Shown: piece by piece, positions 1 through 8,634 of the stretch
Layout: each line of letters begins with the position of its first letter
How positions within the stretch are numbered: position 1 is the first letter of the stretch
DNA from: UM-FILTER-37-12 sp964344965
GTDB taxonomy: Bacteria; Patescibacteriota; Patescibacteriia; Magasanikbacterales; UBA922
Direction: 5' to 3'
Length of the DNA: 36,396 nt
Assembly: GCA_964344965.1 (NCBI GenBank)
Contig: CAYFPJ010000010.1
Coordinates: 1 to 36,396, forward strand
Position numbers and translations under genes: made by a program
Notes under the pieces: generated by a model
The model's input: only the letters and a program-made list of their open reading frames with translations
Database searches by the model: none
What the model was told of the DNA's origin: nothing

Positions 1-1388
<1,388 letters not shown>

Positions 1389-1460
1389 GAAACACATAGT
1401 TGTTCTGCTTACAGATTGATAATATTATTATTGATCGCTTGGTTATTGAATAATAAAAAA

Positions 1461-1582
1461 GGCATTATCTTGGTGGCTTTTGCGGTGGGGGTATACCCGA
1501 TCCCATCCCGAACTCGGAAGTCAAGCCCATTAGCGCCGATGGTACTCGCAAGGGAAGAGTAGGTCGCCGCCAAGATAATGCC
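1461..1582 (+). rRNA. rrf: 5S ribosomal RNA with extended processing stem
   Basis: The central segment has the 5S hallmarks CCCATCCCGAACTCGGAAG (1502-1520) and GAGTAGGTC. The mature molecule is probably about 1468-1575. Its helix I is extended by flanking bases, so 1461-1477 pairs with 1566-1582. The stem runs directly into seven T residues, so the same helix can serve for processing and termination. It lies about 75 nt after the 23S 3' end, in the usual operon order. Confidence 0.93.
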
Positions 1583-1589
1583 TTTTTTT
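1566..1589 (+). terminator. Terminator formed by the 5S precursor stem
   Basis: The 3' arm of the extended 5S stem (1566-1582) is followed by T7 (1583-1589). The arm and T-run are repeated exactly about 130 nt downstream. Confidence 0.6.
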
Positions 1590-1726
1590 GATACTTAAAA
1601 AAAGGTATCACGATGACACCCCCAACTCCACTAAGTTGTGCCGGATAAACTTCAGGTGGGAGTAGGTCAGAGTTTATCCGCCGCAGTGTCACGGAGGTGG
1701 GCCAAGATAATGCCTTTTTTTGATAC
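1570..1726 (+). repeat. 25-bp direct repeat of the 5S 3' arm and T-run
   Basis: The 25 bases at 1570-1594 recur exactly at 1702-1726. Each copy starts CCAAGATAATGCC, continues through T7 and ends GATAC. Only one upstream 5' arm (1461-1473) exists, so the second copy could pair with it as an alternative stem. The segment between the copies is the structured RNA candidate. Confidence 0.85.
1605..1701 (+). ncRNA. Candidate structured RNA (three-way junction) after 5S
   Basis: Three helices can be drawn by eye. They are an outer stem TGACAC/GTGTCA (1614-1619 with 1686-1691), a hairpin CAACT/AGTTG (1623-1627 with 1634-1638), and a perfect 10-bp hairpin CGGATAAACT/AGTTTATCCG (1642-1651 with 1671-1680) whose 19-nt loop contains GGGAGTAGGTC. 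The loop shares GAGTAGGTC with 5S rRNA, so this may be a diverged 5S copy. It is enclosed by two exact copies of the 5S 3' arm plus T-run. I do not recognise a known RNA family. Confidence 0.45.
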
Positions 1727-1803
1727 AAAAATAAGAGAGATAAAACAAGATTATAGGAGTTTGTTTTATTTTGTAATGGGATTATCTCTATGAGGAGAGG
1801 TGT

Positions 1804-1879
1804 CATCCTGAGCGCAGCGAAGGATCTTTCTTATAGAAAATATCTTCCTTGCTAAAGATCCTTCGCTGCGCTCAGGATG
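1804..1879. repeat. Perfect 26-bp inverted repeat (dispersed palindrome type)
   Basis: The left arm at 1804-1829 begins CATCCTGAGCGCAGCG. It is exactly complementary to the right arm at 1854-1879, with a 24-nt loop. This is a recognisable type of intergenic palindrome found in many draft CPR genomes. No gene lies within it. Confidence 0.85.
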
Positions 1880-1898
1880 GCAATACTATAGAATAAAA

Positions 1899-1928
1899 AA
1901 ATACCAGTACTTAGACTGGTATTTTTTG
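1899..1928 (+). terminator. Intrinsic terminator-like hairpin
   Basis: The stem ATACCAGT/ACTGGTAT has a short loop and is followed by a T-run. It could end transcription reading out of the rRNA region. Confidence 0.6.
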
Positions 1929-1934
1929 TTTATT

Positions 1935-2059
1935 AACGAGTAGTGTGAATTAAAATTGATATTTTCCTTATTTTAGCAAAATATGAATTTTCCGCATATC
2001 TATTTTCTAAAAATATTTAGCTAAATTAAGCCAAACGAGTCTAATTCACACTACTCGTT
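1935..2059. repeat. 125-bp element with perfect 18-bp terminal inverted repeats
   Basis: The arms at 1935-1952 (AACGAGTAGTGTGAATTA) and 2042-2059 are exact reverse complements. They flank an 89-nt AT-rich core with no reading frame. The form resembles a small non-autonomous element or a large hairpin just beyond the 3' end of the minus-strand symporter gene. No target-site duplication was confirmed. Confidence 0.6.
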
Positions 2060-2066
2060 TATTACT

Positions 2067-3458
2067 TTAGTTTGTCTGTTTATTATAAAGCCATCTCCAC
2101 GAAAGTATAAGTATAATGAGACTGGTCGCAAGACCTATATACATTGGTTCTATGTTCCATTTGTAGACTGGCCAGCCATATTCTTGTTTGATCCATCCAT
2201 CCACTAGCCAAGCACCAGATGCGAGCGCAGATAAAATCATGGAGTTGGTAATTATGGTATCATTTATTTTTTTCTTAGAAAATATTGAGAGTAAAGTTGG
2301 TAACAACAAAGCAGACACACCTACAGTTCCAACAGCATAAATTATTCCAATGACGGATTCAAATATCCAAACAAAGCCAAGTGACACTAGTAGAGTGATG
2401 ATGATACCATAACGAGTTAGTTCTGTCAGGGAGGTCTGTTGGAATTTTTTCTTAAGGAAATCTTTGGCTACAATTGTACTAGATGAGAATAAAAATGAGT
2501 CAATGGTAGACATTATAATTGATAAGAGTGTGACTACAAATATTCCTTTGATCACAACTGGTAGAACAGCATTAGAAAGTGTTAAATATGAAAATATAGC
2601 TTCACTCTCTGGAAAAGCTGCCCTGGCATATAGAGCTGTAACGAGAGTCATCATGTCGAAAATAAACCAGAATATAATGGAGTATAAGACTCCTTTTTTG
2701 GCTGTGTTACCATCTTTTGCAGCGTAACAGCGGGCATAGAAATTTGGGTCAACCAGGGTCCAACAGGCCAAGAATCCCCAGACAATGATGGTCTGTATGG
2801 GCAATTCTCCGGTCAAAGTAAGGTGTGTGGCTGGTAGACTTTCTTTCAAAAAACCAAATCCGCCAAACTCAGCCATACTATATATAATGAGTAGACCAAA
2901 GCCGAGGAACATGAAAACAAATTGCAAGATATCTGTCTTCACTACTGCTCGGAAGCCTCCATACCAGACATAGAGCGCACTTACGAGAAAACCAATAATA
3001 ATTGACCAACCAAGATTTATTCCAAACAAAACATTGACTAACACCCCAAGTGATAAGACATATGGAGCTGGTGTGGTCATTATATACGTAATGATTCCAG
3101 CCAGAGTACCAGATTTGTTTCCTACTTTTTCTCGTATTTGGTCTGCTAGGGTGGTATGACCTGAGTCGTGAATGCGCTTGGACATGAAGAAAGCGAAGAA
3201 GAGATAGATTGCATACCAAAATATTCCATTGGTCAACCAAGCAACTACGCCGTAACCAAAGACAAATTCACCAATTCCAAGTATTGCTCCGTACCAGGTC
3301 GTTACAAGAGTCATGATGAAGGCTGGTAAGGTCAATTTTCTCGCTGCCAGCATATAGTTTTCATCATCCAGTGATTTTTTGGCAAATTTTAATCCAAAAA
3401 TAAAAAGCACTACGATGTAGGCCGCGATAATAATTTGGTCGAGGAGGTGTAGATCCAT
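2067..3458 (-). CDS. Sodium:solute symporter (SSS family)
   Basis: 463 residues, the usual length for SSS carriers, with about 13 hydrophobic segments. The family signature is visible as GGFRAVVKTDILQF (around residue 168). The later helix STIDSFLFSSSTIVAKD (around residue 310) corresponds to the sodium-site helix TM8. Members import sugars, amino acids, vitamins or organic acids with Na+; the substrate cannot be read from sequence. It is the last gene of a minus-strand run with xthA, lgt and thiN. A large palindromic repeat separates it from thiN, so it may be transcribed separately. The nearby thiamine kinase makes a vitamin substrate possible, but that is only inference. Start ATG is preceded by T. 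Confidence 0.85.
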   Translation of the reverse strand: MDLHLLDQIIIAAYIVVLFIFGLKFAKKSLDDENYMLAARKLTLPAFIMTLVTTWYGAILGIGEFVFGYGVVAWLTNGIFWYAIYLFFAFFMSKRIHDSGHTTLADQIREKVGNKSGTLAGIITYIMTTPAPYVLSLGVLVNVLFGINLGWSIIIGFLVSALYVWYGGFRAVVKTDILQFVFMFLGFGLLIIYSMAEFGGFGFLKESLPATHLTLTGELPIQTIIVWGFLACWTLVDPNFYARCYAAKDGNTAKKGVLYSIIFWFIFDMMTLVTALYARAAFPESEAIFSYLTLSNAVLPVVIKGIFVVTLLSIIMSTIDSFLFSSSTIVAKDFLKKKFQQTSLTELTRYGIIITLLVSLGFVWIFESVIGIIYAVGTVGVSALLLPTLLSIFSKKKINDTIITNSMILSALASGAWLVDGWIKQEYGWPVYKWNIEPMYIGLATSLIILILSWRWLYNKQTN

Positions 3459-3478
3459 AAAGTTTGTGGTTTTAGATT

Positions 3479-3599
3479 CCTCCCCTATTAGGGGAGGTAA
3501 GGAGGGGTCTTTAGCAAGTAAGACTGAAAAGCAGTACTAGATGACACTACATCATCTTTCTCGCTAAAGACCCCCTCTAGCTCCCCCTTGTAGGGGGAG
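3479..3599. repeat. Composite palindromic repeat (hairpin, long stem, hairpin)
   Basis: The order is a hairpin at 3479-3497 (CCTCCCCTA with its complement), then a 12-bp long-range stem GGGGTCTTTAGC/GCTAAAGACCCC (3504-3515 with 3563-3574), then a second hairpin CTCCCCCT/AGGGGGAG (3581-3599). The same three-part plan occurs inside the coding region at 24480-24570. It fills most of the gap between thiN and the symporter gene. Confidence 0.8.
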
Positions 3600-3601
3600 A
3601 A

Positions 3602-4249
3602 TTATGTAATTGACAAAATTATTCTATCATAAAACTCAGCATCTGTAATCCCAACTAGATTTTCTTCTTCTTGCTCTAATACCACAGACTCTTCAGTAGT
3701 TTCATTAGAAGTTCCAATGAGATGGCCTTGCTTCATCTCCAAGTCATCGACTGGCCACTTAAGTCCAGTTGATTTCAAAATTTTGCTTTCGTGTAGTGGG
3801 TATAGTGAGAGTCGTGTGCCAATTGGTAGATTTATTTCCCATTTTTTTGGCAGTCTGAAGACTATATCTTGGTCAGCAAAAAATATAATATTTTTATTTT
3901 TATATTTTGACAACACGTGTAGCACTTCCAGTGTATGATCAAACCTATCTCCTGTGAATCCAAAAGCTAGGTAGAACGGGGACTTTGTTTGGTCTAATAC
4001 TTTTTCTAGATCAGTAGAATTTTGGTCTTCTATTTTTTTCACTTCTGTTTTTTGGTCCCAGTACTTTCTATTTTCTAGAGAGTCTAGATCACCAATGATT
4101 TTGCCTGGGGTTATATCTATATTTTTCAAATGGTTTGCTCCGCCGTCAGCTGCAACTAAGGGATTTCCTTCTTGATAAATTTTCAAAAACTGGCCAATGT
4201 TTACATTGCCAGCACCGATGATGAAAGTTGTTTGGGGATTTTCATTCAT
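3602..4249 (-). CDS. thiN: Thiamine pyrophosphokinase
   Basis: 215 residues. The enzyme transfers pyrophosphate from ATP to thiamine, giving thiamine diphosphate in the cytosol. Family motifs appear in order: AADGGAN near the N-terminus, IIGDLDS, the acidic segment DQNSTDLEKVL, and GFTGDRFDHTLEVL. These are the ATP/Mg2+- and thiamine-binding segments of the TPK fold. The chosen start is ATG at 4249, inside the end of lgt: the two genes overlap in ATGAATGA, suggesting translational coupling. A longer reading frame to 4300 would overlap lgt further and adds residues unlike the family. Having the kinase suggests salvage of thiamine; no biosynthetic genes are in view. Confidence 0.88.
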   Translation of the reverse strand: MNENPQTTFIIGAGNVNIGQFLKIYQEGNPLVAADGGANHLKNIDITPGKIIGDLDSLENRKYWDQKTEVKKIEDQNSTDLEKVLDQTKSPFYLAFGFTGDRFDHTLEVLHVLSKYKNKNIIFFADQDIVFRLPKKWEINLPIGTRLSLYPLHESKILKSTGLKWPVDDLEMKQGHLIGTSNETTEESVVLEQEEENLVGITDAEFYDRIILSIT

Positions 4250-5015
4250 GTTTTTTATTCTTATGTTGCGCCACAAACCACCACACACTCCAGATAACAA
4301 AAGGAATACTAAGCCACTGCCCCATACTTAGAATTCCATCTAAGGTGTGGCGTTCCTTGACAAATTCTACTAGAAATCTAGTAGAAAAATAGAGAAGAAG
4401 GAACAGATGGAATGTAAAAAGTTGAGTTTGCCCCTGTTTCTTTTTGTGAACTTTATAGAGAATAATAAATATGGTGAGAGCAATCACAGCTTCGTATATT
4501 TGGCTGGGATGTCTCAAGATCATCTCAGCATCGACTCGTTGGAACCAGACGCCCCATGGCAGATCAGTAGGTTTGCCGACAATCTCAGAATTGAAGTGGT
4601 TACCAGTTCTAATAAATGCTGCCAGTAGGGGTATTGGGATGACTAGCAGGTCTAGATATTTTTTAAGCTCTACTTTTTTTACTTTTTGATAGAGGAGAAT
4701 CGTCAGAAGTAGCCCGATAGTTAGACCATGGCTTGCGAGCCCACCATGGTGGATAAATATTATCTCCAGTGGATTGGCTAGGAAGTATTCAGCATTGTAA
4801 AAAAAGGCATGGCCAAGTCTGGCTCCGATCAATCCGCCGATCACCAGCCAGATACTAAGATCATAGACCAATTCTATTTTATACCCCTTCTCTTTGAATA
4901 ATTTTTGCAAAATTAAAATAGCACTAATTACTCCGAGAGCTAGAAAAAGACCATACCAACGGATAGTGAGTGGTCCGAGTTCTAATAAAATTGGGTTGAT
5001 GTTGTTGACTATCAT
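4242..5015 (-). CDS. lgt: Prolipoprotein diacylglyceryl transferase
   Basis: 257 residues with about seven membrane segments. Lgt moves diacylglycerol from phosphatidylglycerol to the lipobox cysteine of prelipoproteins at the membrane. Visible motifs are the N-terminal IRWYGLFLALGV, HHGGLASHG (around residue 89), the Lgt signature region RTGNHFNSEIVG (around residue 137) and HPSQIYEA. The signature reads GNHFNSE where E. coli has GNFINGE, a conservative departure. The gene overlaps the downstream thiN start. Its own ATG has A at -1, one of three exceptions in the window. Confidence 0.92.
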   Translation of the reverse strand: MIVNNINPILLELGPLTIRWYGLFLALGVISAILILQKLFKEKGYKIELVYDLSIWLVIGGLIGARLGHAFFYNAEYFLANPLEIIFIHHGGLASHGLTIGLLLTILLYQKVKKVELKKYLDLLVIPIPLLAAFIRTGNHFNSEIVGKPTDLPWGVWFQRVDAEMILRHPSQIYEAVIALTIFIILYKVHKKKQGQTQLFTFHLFLLLYFSTRFLVEFVKERHTLDGILSMGQWLSIPFVIWSVWWFVAQHKNKKHE

Positions 5016-5058
5016 TTTTTATGTTATAGGTCTTAGCTGGTGTTGAAGTGTCTAGGTG

Positions 5059-5871
5059 CTATAGTGACAAGTTGATCCCTACAGGACAATGATCACTACC
5101 CATGACCTTAGGGAGGATGTAGGCGTCCTTGATGTTCTTCTTCAATTTAGCAGAAGTGAGAAAATAGTCAATACGCCAGCCTACATTTCGTTCTCGAGCA
5201 TTTGCCCAGTGGCTCCACCAAGTATACAAGTCTTTTTTGTCTGGGTGGAAGATGCGTAGACTGTCTAGATATCCAGCTTTGAGCATTTTATCAAATCCTT
5301 CTCTTTCTTCATCAGTGAATCCTTTTTTGCCGATATTTTGTTTCGGTCTTGCTAGATCTATTTCTTGATGAGCGACATTGAGATCGCCGCAGAAGACTAC
5401 TGGTTTTTTCTTTTCCAGTTCCACACAATGTTTTAGAAATAGAGGGTCCCATTTTTTATGACGATATTTTAATCTTTCCAAATTATCTTTGGCGTTTGGA
5501 GTATAAACTGTAACTAAATAAAATTTGGTAAATTCAGCAGTCATAATTCTTCCTTCACTGAGACCATCACGTTTTGCTTCGTCTTTTAGAATTTTTTTAT
5601 TTAGAGTTTCTCCCACATCATTGAATATTGATAAAGGTTTTTTCTTACTAAATATGGCTGTGCCAGAGTAACCTTTCTTCTCAGCAGAATTCCAGTATTC
5701 TTCGTAGCCTGGCAAATCTAATTCAACTTGTTCTGGATGTGCTTTTGTTTCTTGCAGACAGATAATGTCTGGATTATATTTTTTTACAAATTTTAAAAAG
5801 TCACCCTTACGGATTACAGCTCGAATACCATTGACATTCCAAGAGATAATTTTGAGATCTTGTTTTGGCAT
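5059..5871 (-). CDS. xthA: Exodeoxyribonuclease III / AP endonuclease
   Basis: 270 residues. The enzyme cleaves abasic sites and removes 3' blocking groups in base-excision repair. The endonuclease/exonuclease/phosphatase fold is marked by SWNVNGIRA at the N-terminus, CLQETKA (metal-binding Glu), GDLNVAHQEIDLARP, RIDYFL and the C-terminal GSDHCPVGI (catalytic Asp-His). Length matches the ExoIII family (about 260-270). Start is the ATG at 5871 directly before PKQDLKIISWN. An upstream in-frame start at 5955 would add 28 residues with no family match. It is first in the minus-strand run xthA-lgt-thiN. Confidence 0.93.
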   Translation of the reverse strand: MPKQDLKIISWNVNGIRAVIRKGDFLKFVKKYNPDIICLQETKAHPEQVELDLPGYEEYWNSAEKKGYSGTAIFSKKKPLSIFNDVGETLNKKILKDEAKRDGLSEGRIMTAEFTKFYLVTVYTPNAKDNLERLKYRHKKWDPLFLKHCVELEKKKPVVFCGDLNVAHQEIDLARPKQNIGKKGFTDEEREGFDKMLKAGYLDSLRIFHPDKKDLYTWWSHWANARERNVGWRIDYFLTSAKLKKNIKDAYILPKVMGSDHCPVGINLSL

Positions 5872-5945
5872 AGTTTTGTTAGTATAAAGGAAAAAGTAGA
5901 AAGTGGAAAGAGGACCAGAAATTAGATTCCCCTTCCTAAATGAGA

Positions 5946-6004
5946 GGAATGACAAACGTCAGTTTGTCTCGTTGCATCGGTGACAAACTGACGTTTGTCA
6001 TTCC
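5946..6004. repeat. Perfect 23-bp inverted repeat
   Basis: Arms at 5946-5968 (GGAATGACAAACGTCAG and on) and 5982-6004 are exact reverse complements around a 13-nt loop. Each arm contains GACAAACGTCAGTTTGTC, itself partly self-complementary. Confidence 0.85.
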
Positions 6005-6024
6005 GTGTATAAAGGGGTTATAAT
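5995..6024 (+). promoter_or_regulatory. Possible promoter TTGTCA-18-TATAAT
   Basis: TTGTCA at 5995-6000 and TATAAT at 6019-6024 are spaced 18 nt. The -35 box lies in the right arm of the inverted repeat. It would read toward the 145-bp elements and the 6602 gene, giving a leader of over 500 nt. Confidence 0.4.
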
Positions 6025-6177
6025 TGTTTTAAACAAAAAAGTCCTATGAGCGATATAATACAAAAACCAAAAATATTTTTATCTTGATGTTAGAATAATT
6101 TTAGAATTTATCTTGTCCACATTTTCAATGCTTGCAAACAAAATTCTATGTGGTATAGTTTTTTTGATTTATTTTTT

Positions 6178-6322
6178 AATCTTTAAGCGGTTTTATTCCT
6201 CGATGCTTGCATCGAAAAAGTGAAAACTAACATTGGTTGAAATAAGATTTTCTGCCAATACCCCGCAGCTTGCTGCGGGGATGGCCCGATGAAGTCTTAC
6301 TTAAACCAAATTTACTTTTATT
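6178..6322 (+). repeat. 145-bp structured element, copy A
   Basis: Identical base for base to the copies at 6451, 11936 and 27241. It contains the CTTG-loop hairpin TCGATG-CTTG-CATCGA, a 15-nt long-range stem (13 pairs) and an internal 8-bp hairpin CCCCGCAG-CTTG-CTGCGGGG. Unlike the other three copies it is not directly followed by a start codon; copy B begins 129 nt later. Confidence 0.95.
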
Positions 6323-6450
6323 CTTGATTTGGTCTTAAATTTTATTTGGGAAGATATTTGACCTGCTTGTCAGCAGGTAGATTTCAACCCAGCTGAATCA
6401 AGAAAAATTTCATTTTATCATCACTGCTGCTTGCAGTAAAAAATTAATTA
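6323..6450 (+). other. Spacer between copies A and B with a similar fold plan
   Basis: No gene is seen. CTTGATT (6323-6329) can pair with AATCAAG further on, enclosing TGGG/CCCA and a GC-rich hairpin ACCTGCT-TGTC-AGCAGGT near 6367. This resembles the outer-stem/inner-hairpin plan of the 145-bp element without sequence identity. A small hairpin CTG-CTTG-CAG follows near 6427. Confidence 0.4.
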
Positions 6451-6595
6451 AATCTTTAAGCGGTTTTATTCCTCGATGCTTGCATCGAAAAAGTGAAAAC
6501 TAACATTGGTTGAAATAAGATTTTCTGCCAATACCCCGCAGCTTGCTGCGGGGATGGCCCGATGAAGTCTTACTTAAACCAAATTTACTTTTATT
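6451..6595 (+). promoter_or_regulatory. 145-bp structured element, copy B, leader of the 6602 gene
   Basis: Identical to copies A, C and D. Folding by eye gives hairpin 1 at 6473-6488 (TCGATG-CTTG-CATCGA) and a long-range stem 6506-6520 with 6568-6582 (13 of 15 pairs). Inside that lie GCC/GGC (6527-6529 with 6556-6558) and hairpin 2 at 6534-6553 (CCCCGCAG-CTTG-CTGCGGGG). It ends 6 nt before the ATG at 6602. A short frame (6562-6597) ends 4 nt before that ATG. The placement suggests a cis-acting leader RNA or a portable regulatory unit; the function is unknown. Confidence 0.85.
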
Positions 6596-6601
6596 AAAAA
6601 T

Positions 6602-6943
6602 ATGGAAGGAGACAATTTTTCTCGTACAAAAAAAACACTTTTATCTCATGTTGAGGTCCTTTTTGAAGAGATAGAGCAGGAGACTGTCATGTCTCATCAA
6701 GAAAAGTATGCTCTTCTAGAAGATGTGTTGGATGGGGCGACAGATGTCGATGAGTTGCGTGTTGCCTTTGATCAATGGTATGCTGAACATGCTGAAGATA
6801 TTGGTTTTGAACATGAGTCTCATGAAATATGGGGACATGCCTTGGCAATTGATGTGGAAGAAGATGACGATAGTATTAGTGATGAAGATGATACAGATAA
6901 TGTCCTAGACGAGGATGATTTTGATGAAGAAATCGATTTATAA
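6602..6943 (+). CDS. Small acidic protein of unknown function
   Basis: 113 residues, not recognised. The N-terminal two thirds (about 1-85) look like a small helical domain with a hydrophobic/charged pattern. The C-terminal 30 residues are almost entirely Asp, Glu, Ser and Ile and likely disordered. No membrane segment or signal peptide. The ATG follows 6 nt after an exact 145-bp element. The gene ends 26 nt before glpX, so it probably heads the glpX operon. The acidic tail could bind a basic partner, but that is only a possibility. Confidence 0.7.
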   Translation: MEGDNFSRTKKTLLSHVEVLFEEIEQETVMSHQEKYALLEDVLDGATDVDELRVAFDQWYAEHAEDIGFEHESHEIWGHALAIDVEEDDDSISDEDDTDNVLDEDDFDEEIDL

Positions 6944-6969
6944 TTTTTACAGTTTTAAAGATTTGTTTT

Positions 6970-7908
6970 ATGGATAGAAATTTGGCACTAGAATTTGTAC
7001 GAGTTACAGAAGCTGGAGCTATTGCAGCTGCTAGATGGCTTGGTCGCGGAGATGGCAAAGCTGCAGACCAGGCTGCAGTAGACGCAATGAGAGACAGGTT
7101 TAACTATGTTAATTTTCATGGTGAGGTGGTGATCGGTGAAGGTTCTCAGGACGAGGCAGCCGAGCTCTATGTGGGTGAGAAATTAGGGACTGGTAATGGA
7201 GCTGAACTTGATATTGCAATTGATCCACTTGAGTGTACAGATAGTGTTGCTCACGGGAGACCAAATGCCATTTCTGTTATTGCCAGCGGCAGTAAAGGAT
7301 CGTTATTTGGGGCTCCGGATACATATATGGAAAAGATAGCTGCAGGATCAGCTGGCAAGGGGATTGTTGATCTGGATGAGCCAGTGATTGGCAACCTGAC
7401 CAGATTGGCTGGACGTTTGGAAAAAAGTATAGAAGAGCTGGTCGTAGTGGTGCTAGATCGTCCTCGTCATGAAGAATTAATTCGTGAGATAAGAGAAGCA
7501 GGGGCGCGGGTTAGACTGATTTCTGACGGAGATGTGGCCGGTGCTATTGCCCCGTCTCTCCCAGAGTCTGGAATCGACATGCTTATGGGAGTAGGTAAGA
7601 GTGCTGAGGCAGTACTGGCCTCCACGGCTATCAAATGCCTCGGGGGGTATTTCCAAGCTCGCATGAAACCAAAAAATGAGAAGCAAACTCAAGAGTTAAA
7701 AGATTTTGGTATTACAGATTTGTCAAAAAAATATACAGCTGAAGATTTGGCCAAAGGAACTGATCTTACTTTTACAGCCACGGGTGTGGTAGACGGCCCT
7801 CTTTTGAGAGGTGTGCGTTATACGGCAGATTATTGTCTTACTCACTCTGTGGTGATGCGAGCTAGTAGTGGTACAATACGTTTTCTTGAGACACGTCATC
7901 GTTTGTAA
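6970..7908 (+). CDS. glpX: Fructose-1,6-bisphosphatase, class II (GlpX type)
   Basis: 312 residues, close to the family length. The enzyme removes the 1-phosphate of fructose-1,6-bisphosphate, the committed step of gluconeogenesis. It aligns along its length with E. coli GlpX from RNLALEFVRVTEAGAIAAARWLGRGD. The metal-site segments are VIGEGSQDEA and DIAIDPLECTD. The family usually has DPxEGT, so the Gly is Cys here. The substrate segment MGVGKSAEAV keeps the conserved Glu, and TFTATGVVDGPLL matches the C-terminal part. Its neighbours include class I aldolase and GAPDH, which fits a gluconeogenic cluster. ATG follows a T-rich stretch without a Shine-Dalgarno. Confidence 0.93.
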   Translation: MDRNLALEFVRVTEAGAIAAARWLGRGDGKAADQAAVDAMRDRFNYVNFHGEVVIGEGSQDEAAELYVGEKLGTGNGAELDIAIDPLECTDSVAHGRPNAISVIASGSKGSLFGAPDTYMEKIAAGSAGKGIVDLDEPVIGNLTRLAGRLEKSIEELVVVVLDRPRHEELIREIREAGARVRLISDGDVAGAIAPSLPESGIDMLMGVGKSAEAVLASTAIKCLGGYFQARMKPKNEKQTQELKDFGITDLSKKYTAEDLAKGTDLTFTATGVVDGPLLRGVRYTADYCLTHSVVMRASSGTIRFLETRHRL

Positions 7909-7956
7909 AAAATATTGACAGTTACAACTGTCTTTTTTATATCTAATACAGCACTT

Positions 7957-8607
7957 ATGAATGAGGGTGGCATGAGAGGAAAAAGTAGAGGGAGTGGACC
8001 TGTCCGTATTGATGTGATGACTGAGCCTACTTTGGATGTCACTGGAGTTGGTGAAGAAGATGCTATTCGACAAGAAGAAATTCTCGTGGCCGAATCTCAA
8101 ATGGATTCTGCTCCAGAAATAAATATGGAAGAGGGTGTGGAAAGCGCTGCTGATGTTATCAAACGATTGCTACAACAAAAAGATATTGTAGCTGTGGCAA
8201 TTTGGGGTGCTAGCACAAACGTGGGCAAAACACATTTTCAAAAAAATTTATTAAAAAAATTGATAGGCGCCAATATACCCACCATATGCAGAAAAACCGT
8301 TAATAGGGATTTTGGCATGAGTGAAGAGAGGGAAGTTGAGAAAAGACAAAGTTCTTTAGATTCAGATAAGTTGGTTATAATAATTGGCGAACCAGGATGG
8401 CCACTAAGTTTTGTGGCTGAAGGGATTCATAATACTCAATTGGCAGAGCACACAAAAAATAGTGATTTTTTTTCTGATGTTAGGGGGTTTGATGCCATAT
8501 TTGCTATTCATATTTCTTCTGACAGGAGAAGAAAGTTTCCATTTCCTGAAAGAGTGGCAAAATATGCTGATGTTTTTATTGATAACCCTGACGCTACTAT
8601 CAAGTAA
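7957..8607 (+). CDS. P-loop NTPase-like protein, function unknown
   Basis: 216 residues. After a poorly conserved N-terminal region of about 75 residues rich in Glu, the segment VAIWGASTNVGKTHFQKNLLKKL has the GxxxxxGKT form of Walker A, as in dethiobiotin synthetase and related SIMIBI-class enzymes. The segment KLVIIIGEPGWPLSF could be a Walker-B-like strand. No further family motif is recognised, so the substrate is unknown. The start is uncertain: ATG 7957 (preceded by T) is chosen over TTG 7915 and ATG 7972. It lies between glpX and the aldolase gene with short gaps, so it is co-transcribed with gluconeogenic genes and may act with them. Confidence 0.7.
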   Translation: MNEGGMRGKSRGSGPVRIDVMTEPTLDVTGVGEEDAIRQEEILVAESQMDSAPEINMEEGVESAADVIKRLLQQKDIVAVAIWGASTNVGKTHFQKNLLKKLIGANIPTICRKTVNRDFGMSEEREVEKRQSSLDSDKLVIIIGEPGWPLSFVAEGIHNTQLAEHTKNSDFFSDVRGFDAIFAIHISSDRRRKFPFPERVAKYADVFIDNPDATIK

Positions 8608-8634
8608 TTATAAATAAAGTTAATTTTAAATTCT

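Noticed and set aside
6178..6595. CRISPR array
   Set aside because: Only two long repeats 129 nt apart here, with further copies kilobases away before genes; no cas genes and no regular spacers.
6562..6597. Short upstream frame (MKSYLNQIYFY) at the end of the 145-bp element as a leader peptide
   Set aside because: It stops at different places in the copies (longer in D, a different end in A) and its ATG lacks the T at -1; not strong enough to call.
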